Source: Algoriphagus aquimarinus (GTDB lineage Bacteria > Bacteroidota > Bacteroidia > Cytophagales > Cyclobacteriaceae). Taken from it: 64,000 bases of DNA. The stretch's first letter is position 1, and each line of letters starts with the position of its first letter. The position numbers and the translations under genes were made by a program. The notes below the pieces were generated by a model. The model was given only the letters and a program-made list of their open reading frames with translations. It had not been told where the DNA came from and ran no database searches. Positions 26,637 through 35,494 of the stretch are shown here, piece after piece. The stretch is taken from positions 948,681 through 1,012,680 of the forward strand of contig NZ_VORW01000001.1 of NCBI RefSeq assembly GCF_007997215.1. Reading direction: 5' to 3'.

Positions 26637-27935
26637 CTATTTTTTGCCCTTTGAAACAGCTTTTACCAAAAAGTAAATCAGTGTCAGAACTACAATAAAT
26701 ACTAGTATCCCGATCTTTTCATATCCTGTCAGGTTAGATAGGAAAAAGAGAATAATTCCAGCCGAAAGGATTGGAACAGTGTAGCCAAAAGGTATTTTGA
26801 AATTTCCGGAATCGGTATTATCCATCTTTCTCAGCTTGATTACTGATAGGGCTACGCCAAAATATACCAGCAGCATACTTGCTGAAGCGATGACTGCCAA
26901 CTGCCGAAATCCTCCCACTGCTGCTAGGGTAAAACCAATTCCAGCATAAAGCAAAATCGCCAAATAAGGAGTTTTGAACCTAGGGTGAATAGATGCCAAC
27001 TTGTCTAGTGGAATAACTCGGTCACTTGCCAAACCAAATAATACTCTCGGCAAATTCAATATTTCCCCACTCAGCATCCCAAACATAGAAACTCCTGCGG
27101 TGACTAGTAGCAAGGTGTAGCCTATCGGTCCAAAAACGATATTTGCGACGGATGCCAAAGGAGCTTCCTTGAAATCTGGTAATTGGTCTCCCAAAACTCC
27201 CTGCGCTGCAGTCTGTATAAGAATATAAAGGATCAAGACGAAGGTGATTCCTATGAAAATGGCTTTTGGAACTGTCTTCTGAGGGTCTTTGATCTCTCCT
27301 CCTACAGTTAATCCGGCATCTCCACCCTGAAAAGCGAAGAATAAGATCAGAGAAGCAGCGCCGAAATTCTTGAAAGAAGGAGCATTCTCTATATATAAAT
27401 TAGCCAGCGAAACGTCTTTCCAACTGAAGAATATCAGGAGTATCAGAGGTGTTAATTTGGCTACAGTATTGATTTTCACTAAGCCAATTCCTTGCTTGAC
27501 TCCGATGACATTGAGGTAAGCTAATCCACCAAAAATCAAAAACAAGAGTAAAACGCGGATGATTTGATTTGTAAAAACCGGAAAGGCTAATCCTATTAAT
27601 TCTACCAGAGCATTTGCAACGGCGGCATCTGAAAAAGCAGATCCCATCACCATGAATACCGCTGCTAAAAAGCCCGTGTAAGGACCAAAAGCTGTCTCCA
27701 CATACGCATAAGCTCCTCCTGATCTCGTTACTTTGCTTCCTGCCTCTGCGAAACACAGCATCACCAAAGCAATCAAAAACCCACAGAATAGATAAACAAA
27801 GATTCCTGAGGCACCCATGATTTCGGCGACAATGGCCGGCAAAACAAAGATTCCTGCACCGACGATGATATTTACTATGTTAGCAGAGAGTCCCCATACA
27901 CCGATCTCTCTTCTTAAGCCTGTATCTTTTTCCAC
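26637..27935 (-). CDS. APC-family amino acid permease
   Basis: The 432-aa inner-membrane protein has 12 predicted helices and the helix-1 motif NIIVGAGIFVLPA that binds the substrate backbone in APC transporters. Further landmarks are CFAEAGSKVTRSGGAYAYVE and GGEIKDPQKTVPKAI. The substrate cannot be read from the sequence. It lies between the S9 peptidase and gamma-glutamyltransferase genes on the same strand, which suggests uptake of released amino acids. Confidence 0.92.
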   Translation of the reverse strand: MEKDTGLRREIGVWGLSANIVNIIVGAGIFVLPAIVAEIMGASGIFVYLFCGFLIALVMLCFAEAGSKVTRSGGAYAYVETAFGPYTGFLAAVFMVMGSAFSDAAVANALVELIGLAFPVFTNQIIRVLLLFLIFGGLAYLNVIGVKQGIGLVKINTVAKLTPLILLIFFSWKDVSLANLYIENAPSFKNFGAASLILFFAFQGGDAGLTVGGEIKDPQKTVPKAIFIGITFVLILYILIQTAAQGVLGDQLPDFKEAPLASVANIVFGPIGYTLLLVTAGVSMFGMLSGEILNLPRVLFGLASDRVIPLDKLASIHPRFKTPYLAILLYAGIGFTLAAVGGFRQLAVIASASMLLVYFGVALSVIKLRKMDNTDSGNFKIPFGYTVPILSAGIILFFLSNLTGYEKIGILVFIVVLTLIYFLVKAVSKGKK

Positions 27936-28013
27936 GATTATATTTTATTCATTGTAATTCCGCTACTATAAAGACTAAACTAATAGATGATTTGAGAATT
28001 TCCTTGGTATTGT

Positions 28014-28103
28014 GGCCACTTCGGTCTCCTGTCCTCCCCGCCTGCAATTCGGGCAGGGGTCTTCCTGCCGGGTAAGCAAAGAAATTTTGGTGACTGGCAT
28101 TAT
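28014..28103. repeat. Dispersed intergenic repeat, copy 2, with insert
   Basis: Same order of words as 17532-17600 (GGCCACTTCGGTC, TCTCCTGTCC, AAGCAAAGAAATTTTGG, GACTGGCATTAT), but about 35 bp longer because of an inserted GC hairpin (28037-28057). It lies just beyond the 3' end of the gamma-glutamyltransferase gene. Confidence 0.65.
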
Positions 28104-28117
28104 TTCGGATGATTCTA

Positions 28118-29815
28118 TTAATATCCTCTCGCTCCGCCATCTTCACTGGAAGAATCAGAAGCGCCTGTGTATAGTTTGGTGGATGCATCGTAGGTAATAC
28201 CCATCAGCACGCCAATATTAGTAGTCGGTCTGAGTGTATGTCCCATTTTCTGAAGTGCATTTCTGGTGTCTGGAGAAAGTAGATTGTGTTCATATAAGAT
28301 CACATCCGGCAGCCACTGATGATGGATTTTCATGGCTTCAATAGCTCTATCGACGCGCATATCATAAGCCAAGACATTCAGCACCGTTTGGAAAACCGTG
28401 TTGATGATTGTTCTCCCTCCTGGGCTACCGATCACTAGGTAAGGCTTTCCGTCTTTCGCCACTATTGTCGGCGTCATGCTGGAAAGCATTCGTTTTTCTG
28501 GAGAAACCAGATTCGGATCGGAACCGATTTGCCCAGTTGTAGTTGTCTTACCAGGAACAGGGTTGAAGTCTCCCATTTCATTGTTGAAAATAAAGCCCAA
28601 TTTATCCGATCCCATTTTTACTCCATAAGAATTTTCCAAGGTATAGGTCATCGAGATAGCATTACCATCTTTGTCCACTACAGAAAAATGGGTGGTGTTG
28701 TCACCGCCGTAAGGATGTCCAAACTGTGCAGGATCAGAAATGGAAGCTTTGTTCATGTCCAGATTTTCAAATCGCTTTTTTGCAAAATCCTTCGAAAGCA
28801 ATTTATCCAATGGCATTTCAGGATTGAAATCAGGATCTCCCAAGTGCTCAGCTCGATCTGCAAATGCTCTTCTCATGGCCTCAGCGACTAAGTGAACATA
28901 AGCTGTAGAATTGAATTCTACTTCGGTGATATTAGCTTCCTCCATCAGATTCATCATCTCGATCAGCGCAACTCCGCCTGAACTTGGTGGAGGCATGGAA
29001 TAAATATCGTAGCCATTGAAAGTTCCCGTTACTGGTTCACGCTCCACCGCCTCATATTTCTCTAAATCTTCTTTGGTGATGATTCCACCATTGGCTTTCA
29101 TATAATCCTCTATTTCCTGAGCGACCTCACCTTTATAGAACCCATCACGACCATGCTTCTGGATCAGTTTCAGAGTTTTGGCTAAGGCAGGCTGCTTCCA
29201 AGTTTCGCCAGGTTTTACAATTTCACCGTTTTCTCCTCGGAAATAATTTTTCATGATATCCTCTGAAGGGTCACGATCTGATACTCTCACGGCTGCATTA
29301 TAAAGACCGAAAGTCATAGTAAATCCTTTTTTTGCAAGTTCGACTGATGGTTTAACCAAATCGGACCAAGGTAGTTTCCCGTATTTTTGATGTGCCTGAT
29401 AAAGCCCCGCCACAGTCCCTGGTACCCCTACAGCCAACAGTCCTTTATGGTTTGAATTGTCTTTTATCTCACCCTTTTCATCAAGGAACATGGTTGGACT
29501 TGCTGCCAAAGGGGCTTTCTCACGAAAATCGAATGTGGTCACATCTCCCGTTGATTTCATGAAAACCATAAAACCTCCTCCACCAATATTCCCTGCTTCG
29601 GGGTGAGTGACTTCCAGTGCGAAAGCCGTAGCGATTGCTGCGTCGACAGCATTTCCTCCCTTTTTCAAAATATCAACTCCTACTTGCGAAGCGATGACAT
29701 TATCTGAGACGACCATTCCATTTTCTGCAATGGTTTGGGCATTTACTGAACTGATTAAAAATAGGAGTAGCAATGAAAAGCCAAATGCTACATTTTTAGT
29801 AAGGATGTTTTTCAT
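28118..29815 (-). CDS. ggt: Gamma-glutamyltransferase
   Basis: The 565-aa periplasmic precursor begins at the ATG at 29815, which opens a signal peptide (LLLLFLISSVNAQ); a longer frame to 29911 lacks a sensible start. It has the Ggt N-terminus (GMVVSDNVIASQVGVDILKK, GGNAVDAAIA, NIGGGGFMVF) and the self-cleavage site in front of the nucleophile Thr375 (GGDNTTHFSV), plus PSSGGVALIEM and SMTPTIVAKDGKP. It cleaves gamma-glutamyl bonds of glutathione and related peptides. The C-terminus (EDGGARGY) is complete. Confidence 0.95.
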   Translation of the reverse strand: MKNILTKNVAFGFSLLLLFLISSVNAQTIAENGMVVSDNVIASQVGVDILKKGGNAVDAAIATAFALEVTHPEAGNIGGGGFMVFMKSTGDVTTFDFREKAPLAASPTMFLDEKGEIKDNSNHKGLLAVGVPGTVAGLYQAHQKYGKLPWSDLVKPSVELAKKGFTMTFGLYNAAVRVSDRDPSEDIMKNYFRGENGEIVKPGETWKQPALAKTLKLIQKHGRDGFYKGEVAQEIEDYMKANGGIITKEDLEKYEAVEREPVTGTFNGYDIYSMPPPSSGGVALIEMMNLMEEANITEVEFNSTAYVHLVAEAMRRAFADRAEHLGDPDFNPEMPLDKLLSKDFAKKRFENLDMNKASISDPAQFGHPYGGDNTTHFSVVDKDGNAISMTYTLENSYGVKMGSDKLGFIFNNEMGDFNPVPGKTTTTGQIGSDPNLVSPEKRMLSSMTPTIVAKDGKPYLVIGSPGGRTIINTVFQTVLNVLAYDMRVDRAIEAMKIHHQWLPDVILYEHNLLSPDTRNALQKMGHTLRPTTNIGVLMGITYDASTKLYTGASDSSSEDGGARGY

Positions 29816-29943
29816 ATGATTAAAGTTGGTAGTGAAAGTGGTTTTAGTAAAATTAAGAGAAAATACCACATCAATACCAAGAGTTCTGATAAGCGGAAAT
29901 AGGCTGGTCAATTGAAGACCAGCAGTTAAAAAAAAAGTAGAAA

Positions 29944-30702
29944 TTATTTCTGAGTCTTTATTGTGGACAGTCTGTGATTAACCACTATCCGCACAATATC
30001 TCTATTGAAATAGGCTCCATTTTGACGCTGATTTATCCATTTTTGATAGGTGGCTTCCACGTTCAAAAATGGAGAAATAGACAGACCTAAACCTGCAATT
30101 ATTCGATTTTGGTCAAAGGTGTATGAAATCTTTTTACCCGCCTGAACCATCAGTTCATCTCCTGCAATCACCTTCAGCACTTGATTTTCATTGATCTTCC
30201 AAATAGGGTAGGATGCCAAAATGCGATAGCGGAATCTGAAACCTCCGAAATAATAACCATTTGCCAAACCTGTCTTTTCTAAGTTCAGCTTATGAAAATA
30301 TCGAGCTTCAGCCCGATAACGATGATCTATCGTGAGCTTTTCAAACTTCTGTTTGTAGGCCATTTCGATATGAGCTCTAAGTTCAGGCTCTACCAAATCC
30401 AGTTCTGAACGGGGATTGTTGGGGCTTTGAAAAAAGGTTGCAAAACCTGCAGATACTTCCCATCCGCTTTGTCCTAACTTTCGGTGTACGTGTGTTCTCA
30501 GTGACAACTGTTGCTGAGCAAATGGATGAATAAAATGTCGCTCCTGGACTTCTGCTCCTACAGACCAATTCTCATCAATCGGGAGGGTAAGAAAATACCC
30601 GTACCAGATAAGTTGCTGATGAGTCACATCTTTCTGAGCTATAGAAGCCTGAGGTAAAAAGCTCATTAAAAGAAAAATAGAAGTGTAAGTAATTGCTTTC
30701 AA
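29944..30702 (-). CDS. DUF2490 outer-membrane-like protein
   Basis: The 252-aa product has a signal peptide (to about residue 22, ASIAQ) and a beta-barrel-like pattern. Typical DUF2490 blocks are visible: WYGYFLTLPIDENWSVGAEVQER, LSLRTHVHRKL, IDHRYRAEARYFH, FRFRYRI, with the C-terminal WINQ. Function is unknown in the family. A 128-bp gap separates it from ggt on the same strand. Confidence 0.85.
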   Translation of the reverse strand: MKAITYTSIFLLMSFLPQASIAQKDVTHQQLIWYGYFLTLPIDENWSVGAEVQERHFIHPFAQQQLSLRTHVHRKLGQSGWEVSAGFATFFQSPNNPRSELDLVEPELRAHIEMAYKQKFEKLTIDHRYRAEARYFHKLNLEKTGLANGYYFGGFRFRYRILASYPIWKINENQVLKVIAGDELMVQAGKKISYTFDQNRIIAGLGLSISPFLNVEATYQKWINQRQNGAYFNRDIVRIVVNHRLSTIKTQK

Positions 30703-30890
30703 GCCTATGAGTTAAGCTGCAATTTTACGCTAAATCCTAGTAATTTAATAGGGTAATAAAAAAATATTTATTTGACTTAAAATTGCATCGTTCTGGCCTT
30801 AGGAAGTTCCTAGGTACAGTAAACCTATATCAGTATTTAATATCTATATGTAAACTCTTTTAGTTAGAGTTATAGTGTTCCAAATGAGCT

Positions 30891-30924
30891 ATTCCCCCTT
30901 TACAAAGGGGGCTAGGGGGATTTA
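30891..30924. repeat. CCCCCTTT...AAAGGGGG palindromic repeat
   Basis: CCCCCTTTACAAAGGGGG followed by CTAGGGGG forms a hairpin with a third G-tract. This word is widespread between genes of Bacteroidota as far as I remember. The rest of 30703-31019 shows no convincing gene; a 32-codon minus-strand frame (about 30925-31019) lacks a start codon. Confidence 0.5.
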
Positions 30925-31019
30925 CTTAAATAAACTTCTTTGAATCCCTTTTTTATCATCCAAATCATCGATGAAAAAGTTTAATTCGTTGATTACGTAG
31001 CTGATATTTTTCTTCACAT

Positions 31020-31379
31020 CTAGATTTTTTCAAACTTATCCACAGTCAAATCTGATTTGACATCACCTGTGTGTTTGGTGCTTTGAGGCTCGAAAAGCAG
31101 AACCCAAGCTTCCTCCTCGGCTACGGGTCTGTGCTCAACTCCTCGCGGTACGACCAGCATTTCCCCTTCGTTCAGCGTGACGCTTTCTCCTTCAAAATCA
31201 ATCTTGAGCGATCCCTTCACAATCAGAAAAAGCTCGTCTTCATCTGTATGATTATGCCAGACAAACTCACCTTTCACTTTTGCCAGCTTCACATCCTGGC
31301 CATTCAGTTCTCCAATGATTTTTGGAGTCCAGAGCTCTTTAATCAAATCAAACTTTTCGTTAATATTTACCTTTTTCAT
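31020..31379 (-). CDS. Small cupin-domain protein
   Basis: The 119-aa protein is a single cupin barrel: motif 1 HNHTDEDELFLIVKG with metal-ligand candidates His42, His44 and an acidic residue, and motif 2 ending in His83 (PRGVEHRPVA). Such small cupins are often metal-dependent isomerases, dioxygenases or sensors; the activity cannot be told. It stands alone between the repeat region and the P-type ATPase gene. Confidence 0.88.
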   Translation of the reverse strand: MKKVNINEKFDLIKELWTPKIIGELNGQDVKLAKVKGEFVWHNHTDEDELFLIVKGSLKIDFEGESVTLNEGEMLVVPRGVEHRPVAEEEAWVLLFEPQSTKHTGDVKSDLTVDKFEKI

Positions 31380-31494
31380 AGTCCCGATTTTACTTGAAAC
31401 ATTTTACTTCTTACTACTTACAAACCTTACTATTTACTAGATTCTTACTTTCAGCCACATGGGTCACCCGACATCTCACAACTAGCATATATTT

Positions 31495-33486
31495 TCAAAA
31501 CTTCATCTTCTGAATTCGTATTGCATTCAAAATCGCCAATAATGCAACTCCTACATCTGCGAAAACTGCCGCCCACATGGTCGCCATTCCCAGTGCTCCA
31601 AGTATCAGCACAATCACTTTCACCCCAAAAGCAAAACTTATATTCTGCCAGACAATCATCTTGGTCTTTTTCCCAATAGAAATTGCCATTGGGATTTTAC
31701 TCGGTCTATCATCCTGAATCACTACATCTGCTGTCTCAATAGTAGCATCACTTCCCAGACCGCCCATCGCTATTCCTACATCCGAAATAGCTACCACAGG
31801 CGCATCATTTACCCCATCGCCAATAAAGGCAACTGTTCCTTTTTGAGCTTTGATCTCCTTGACTTTATTCACCTTATCTTCTGGAAGTAAGTCGCCAAAG
31901 GAATTGGGAATGCCTAGCTTATCAGCAACAAACTTGGCCACATTACTTTTGTCTCCACTTAGCATTGTGATGCCAATGCCCATAGATTTCAAGCGATCAA
32001 TCGTCTGCTGTGCATCCGCTTTTATTTTATCCGAAATAGTTAAATAACCTGCGAATTTTCCTCCGTAGGCTATTGCCACCAAGGTGTGAACAATGTTAGT
32101 TGGATCAAGGGGATAGGCAATCGAAAACTTGTCCATCAGCTTGAAATTCCCGACAAGTAATTCCTTGCCGTCAACCTGAGCCTTCAACCCATGTCCAGCA
32201 ATTTCTTCTACGTTCTCTAAAATAATACTGGAATCAATCTCCCCCACATGGTTCTTTATCGCAGTTGCGATAGGGTGCGTGCTTTTACTCTCCAGCGAAT
32301 TGACAAATTCTAGGATTTTCGTGCTCTCAAATTCAGGCTGAAGATGAACTCCCTGCACATCGAAAACCCCTTCGGTCATCGTACCCGTCTTGTCCATCAC
32401 TACCTCTTTGATCTCCGCGAGACTGTCTAGGAAATTACTTCCTTTGAATAGAATGCCGTTCTTACTAGCGGCTCCGATTCCACCAAAATATCCCAACGGA
32501 ATACTGATCACCAGTCCACATGGACAGGAAATTACCAAGAAAATCAGGGCGCGATACAGCCAATCACTGAACTCATAATTGTCCACAAAAAGGAATGGGA
32601 TAAAGCAAATTCCTATAGCCAGATAGACTACGATGGGCGTATAGATCTTGGCGAATTTCCTGATGAAAAGCTCTGTTGGTGCTTTTTGTGCCGTCGCATT
32701 TTGTACCAATTCTAAGATTCTCGATAGTTTACTATCCGTGTAAGAGGTAGTCACTTTGACTTGGGAAACAGTATTTAGATTTACCATGCCCGCCAAAACC
32801 ACAGCGCCTTTTTCTTTGGAATCCGGCTTACTTTCTCCGGTCAATGCGGCAGTATTAAAAGAAGCTTTTTCTGAAAGAAGCTCCCCATCCAAACCAAGTT
32901 TCTCACCAGGTTTCAGTTGGATAATATCTCCAATGTTAGCGGTTGAAGCTTTGATGGTCTTGGTCGTATTTCCTTCCAAAATCGTCACCTCATCAGGACG
33001 CTGATCTAGTAAAGTTTTGATGTTTGTTTTGGCTCGGGTGACTGCCATGCCCTGGAAAACTTCCCCTACAGAGTAAAAAAGCATCACGGCAACACCTTCA
33101 GGATATTCGCCAATGGCAAAAGCTCCTAAAGTCGCAATTCCCATCAGGAAAAACTCCGAAAACACATCTCCCTTGATAATGCTCTTGAAAGCTTCTTTCA
33201 ATACAGTAAGCCCAACAGGAAGATAGGCTGCCAGGTACCAGCCTAGTCTTATATAGCCTGCGAACCAATCTTGAGGAAAAATATTGTCCATCAAAATGCC
33301 CGCCAGCATCAACACAAAAGAAAAAATCGCAGGAAGGAAAAACTGGAAAGAACTTGGGTCTCCATGAGAATGATCATGCCCATCGTCGTCGGAATGTCCC
33401 TCAGGTGAAGGATCTCGATTTACCTTTGCATCCAGAGAGCAGCAATCTTCGTCTACCAAATTTTCACTAGTATCTTTTGTCGTCAT
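31495..33486 (-). CDS. Heavy-metal P1B-type ATPase (Zn/Cd/Pb-exporting type)
   Basis: The 663-aa inner-membrane pump has the CPC metal site (Cys321-Pro-Cys323 in SCPCGLV), the phosphorylation site Asp365 (DKTGTMTEG), the HP motif STHPIATAI and the hinge GDGVNDAPVV. The N-terminus has no GMTCxxC heavy-metal domain but a CC pair (EDCCSLD) and a His/Asp-rich stretch (GHSDDDGHDHSHG), which suits Zn or Cd. It should export metal from the cytoplasm at the cost of ATP. It starts 10 bp after the P1 peptidase stop, so the two are co-transcribed. Confidence 0.93.
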   Translation of the reverse strand: MTTKDTSENLVDEDCCSLDAKVNRDPSPEGHSDDDGHDHSHGDPSSFQFFLPAIFSFVLMLAGILMDNIFPQDWFAGYIRLGWYLAAYLPVGLTVLKEAFKSIIKGDVFSEFFLMGIATLGAFAIGEYPEGVAVMLFYSVGEVFQGMAVTRAKTNIKTLLDQRPDEVTILEGNTTKTIKASTANIGDIIQLKPGEKLGLDGELLSEKASFNTAALTGESKPDSKEKGAVVLAGMVNLNTVSQVKVTTSYTDSKLSRILELVQNATAQKAPTELFIRKFAKIYTPIVVYLAIGICFIPFLFVDNYEFSDWLYRALIFLVISCPCGLVISIPLGYFGGIGAASKNGILFKGSNFLDSLAEIKEVVMDKTGTMTEGVFDVQGVHLQPEFESTKILEFVNSLESKSTHPIATAIKNHVGEIDSSIILENVEEIAGHGLKAQVDGKELLVGNFKLMDKFSIAYPLDPTNIVHTLVAIAYGGKFAGYLTISDKIKADAQQTIDRLKSMGIGITMLSGDKSNVAKFVADKLGIPNSFGDLLPEDKVNKVKEIKAQKGTVAFIGDGVNDAPVVAISDVGIAMGGLGSDATIETADVVIQDDRPSKIPMAISIGKKTKMIVWQNISFAFGVKVIVLILGALGMATMWAAVFADVGVALLAILNAIRIQKMKF

Positions 33487-33496
33487 AGTATGATTT

Positions 33497-34609
33497 CTAT
33501 TTCATCCAGTTCATTACCTGTTCCACTGGAAGTTTTGCTACGGTATGGCCATCCTTACCCTTCATTGTTTCGGCAGCGAAAAGGGAATTGATAATCGCCT
33601 CTTCTGTCGCTTCAATCACAGCCATGAAAAGCGAAGACATATCGTCATTTCTTACAAATTCAGCCGTTTCCAAATTTCCATTTTCGGCTGAATAAGCAAC
33701 ACGAAGTCCTTCGGCAGTACTGAATGCAATCACATAGTCACCAGAGCCATTGGAAGCGATTCCGCCAGTTTTGGCCAAGCCCATAATGGCTCTTTTTGCC
33801 ATTCGTTCCAGATTTCTGTCCAGCACAGGAGCATCAGTAGCTACAACTATCATGCAGCTCCCGTCAGATTTTTCCATCGCATCACGAAAAGGATGTTTTC
33901 CCATTTTTTCTCCCACAGCGACTCCATCTATCTGAAGGTTTCCTCCAAAATTGGTCTGGACAAGCACCCCGACAGTGTATCCTCCCAAACTCTCAGGGAG
34001 TTTTCGTGAAGCAGTCCCTATGCCTCCCTTCCAGCCAAAACACACGGTTCCGGTTCCTGCTCCTACATTTCCTTCAGTCACTTTTCCAGACTTGGCAGAC
34101 TTTATCGCCTGCATTACCTCATCGGAAGAAATATGCATTCCGCGGATATCATTCAGGTAGCCATCATTCGTCTCTCCGACCACAGCATTCACAGATTGGG
34201 CATTTTCATTTCCTTTTTGTTCCAAAGAATACCGAACCGCGCCCTCGATCCCGGCAGCGAGACTTAGTGTATTGGTAAGAATAATGGGAGATTCTATAGT
34301 ACCAAGCTCCTGTACTTGAGTCGATCCAGCAAGTTTCCCGAAACCATTTCCCACGTAAATAGCAGCAGGCACTTTTTGTTGGAAAATATTTCCGTCATGC
34401 GGTAAAATAGCTGTTACACCCGTGCGGATGTCATCACCTTCTATTTTGGTGAGGTGTCCCACTTTCACGCCAGGTACATCGGTGATTGCATTTAGCGAAC
34501 CTGTTGGAAGGACGCCGATGATGATTCCTTTTTCACGTGGTCTTTCTTGAGAAAATGAAGTGAAGGTGAATAGGATGAAGAATACAAATAGGAGGCTGAG
34601 GTGTTTCAT
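33497..34609 (-). CDS. P1-family (DmpA/BapA-like) aminopeptidase, exported
   Basis: The 370-aa protein begins at the ATG at 34609, which opens a signal peptide (SLLFVFFILFTFTSFSQ); a longer frame to 34699 has no sensible start. Family landmarks: NAITDVPGVKVGH, NTLSLAAGIEGAVRY, the GNVGAGTGTVCFGWKGGIG glycine-rich stretch, and the SNGSGDYVIAFST region with the self-processing Gly-Ser site. It likely releases N-terminal amino acids, including D- or beta-residues, in the periplasm. Pairing with a metal ATPase has no obvious logic. Confidence 0.9.
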   Translation of the reverse strand: MKHLSLLFVFFILFTFTSFSQERPREKGIIIGVLPTGSLNAITDVPGVKVGHLTKIEGDDIRTGVTAILPHDGNIFQQKVPAAIYVGNGFGKLAGSTQVQELGTIESPIILTNTLSLAAGIEGAVRYSLEQKGNENAQSVNAVVGETNDGYLNDIRGMHISSDEVMQAIKSAKSGKVTEGNVGAGTGTVCFGWKGGIGTASRKLPESLGGYTVGVLVQTNFGGNLQIDGVAVGEKMGKHPFRDAMEKSDGSCMIVVATDAPVLDRNLERMAKRAIMGLAKTGGIASNGSGDYVIAFSTAEGLRVAYSAENGNLETAEFVRNDDMSSLFMAVIEATEEAIINSLFAAETMKGKDGHTVAKLPVEQVMNWMK

Positions 34610-34822
34610 AGTAGGTGGTTTCCCGAATTTAAAGGTTGTGTCTTCACCAAAAAACCAGTTTGCTATGCAATGCAGGTAATCGGTAGAATTTTTGCACAAT
34701 TTCTTATACGATTTGAATTTCCATTCATCGACAACTATTATTCAACCAATTTTTCACTAAAAATGGGATTGATCTAATCATCTTATAAATTAGCATGAGA
34801 CTCCATTTATTAAAAAGAGAAA

Positions 34823-35494
34823 ATGCTGAAAAAAGAAAGATACGAATCCATTATCAATCATTTCCGTGAGAATATGCCCATTGCCGAGACGGAACTTCAG
34901 TATGAGAATCCCTTTCAGCTTTTGATGGCAGTTGTACTTTCAGCACAGTGCACGGATAAGCGGATCAACATAATCACGCCGGCCTTATTCGAGAAGTTTC
35001 CAGAACCTGAGTTTTTGGCAGCTTCGAATTTTGACGAGCTTTTTCCTTACATCAAAACCGTTTCTTACCCGAACAATAAGACCAAACACCTTTTGGGTTT
35101 GGGTAAAATGCTTGTTGAGGATTTTGGAAGCGAAGTTCCTTCTACAGTTGCAGAGTTGATCAAGCTACCTGGAGTAGGACGAAAAACTGCAAATGTGATC
35201 ACGTCGGTGGTATGGAATCAGCCCAATATGGCCGTGGACACGCACGTTTTCCGAGTTTCGAAAAGACTTGGGCTTGTTTCTCAAACCGCCAAAACTCCCT
35301 TGGAAGTAGAAAAGCAATTGATTCGGCATATTCCTAAAGAGTATGTGCATATCGCACATCATTGGCTGATTTTACATGGGAGATATGTTTGCTTGGCTCG
35401 TAGACCAAAGTGCGAAGAATGTACGTTGACTCACCTATGCCGGTATTTTGAGAAAAATCAGGGGAAAATCACCAAAGTTGAAACTATAGAATAA
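34823..35494 (+). CDS. nth: Endonuclease III (DNA glycosylase / AP lyase)
   Basis: The 223-aa protein has the helix-hairpin-helix LPGVGRKTANV with catalytic Lys121 and Asp139 (VDTHVFR), and the C-terminal [4Fe-4S] ligands C-x6-C-x2-C-x5-C (CLARRPKCEECTLTHLC). It removes oxidised pyrimidines in base excision repair. Its stop overlaps the asnB start by 1 bp (TAATG), so it heads a three-gene operon. Confidence 0.96.
   Translation: MLKKERYESIINHFRENMPIAETELQYENPFQLLMAVVLSAQCTDKRINIITPALFEKFPEPEFLAASNFDELFPYIKTVSYPNNKTKHLLGLGKMLVEDFGSEVPSTVAELIKLPGVGRKTANVITSVVWNQPNMAVDTHVFRVSKRLGLVSQTAKTPLEVEKQLIRHIPKEYVHIAHHWLILHGRYVCLARRPKCEECTLTHLCRYFEKNQGKITKVETIE

Noticed and set aside
30925..31019. 32-codon minus-strand frame behind the cupin gene
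   Set aside because: No start codon; a stop lies just upstream in frame. It could be the tail of a lost gene, but nothing identifies it.
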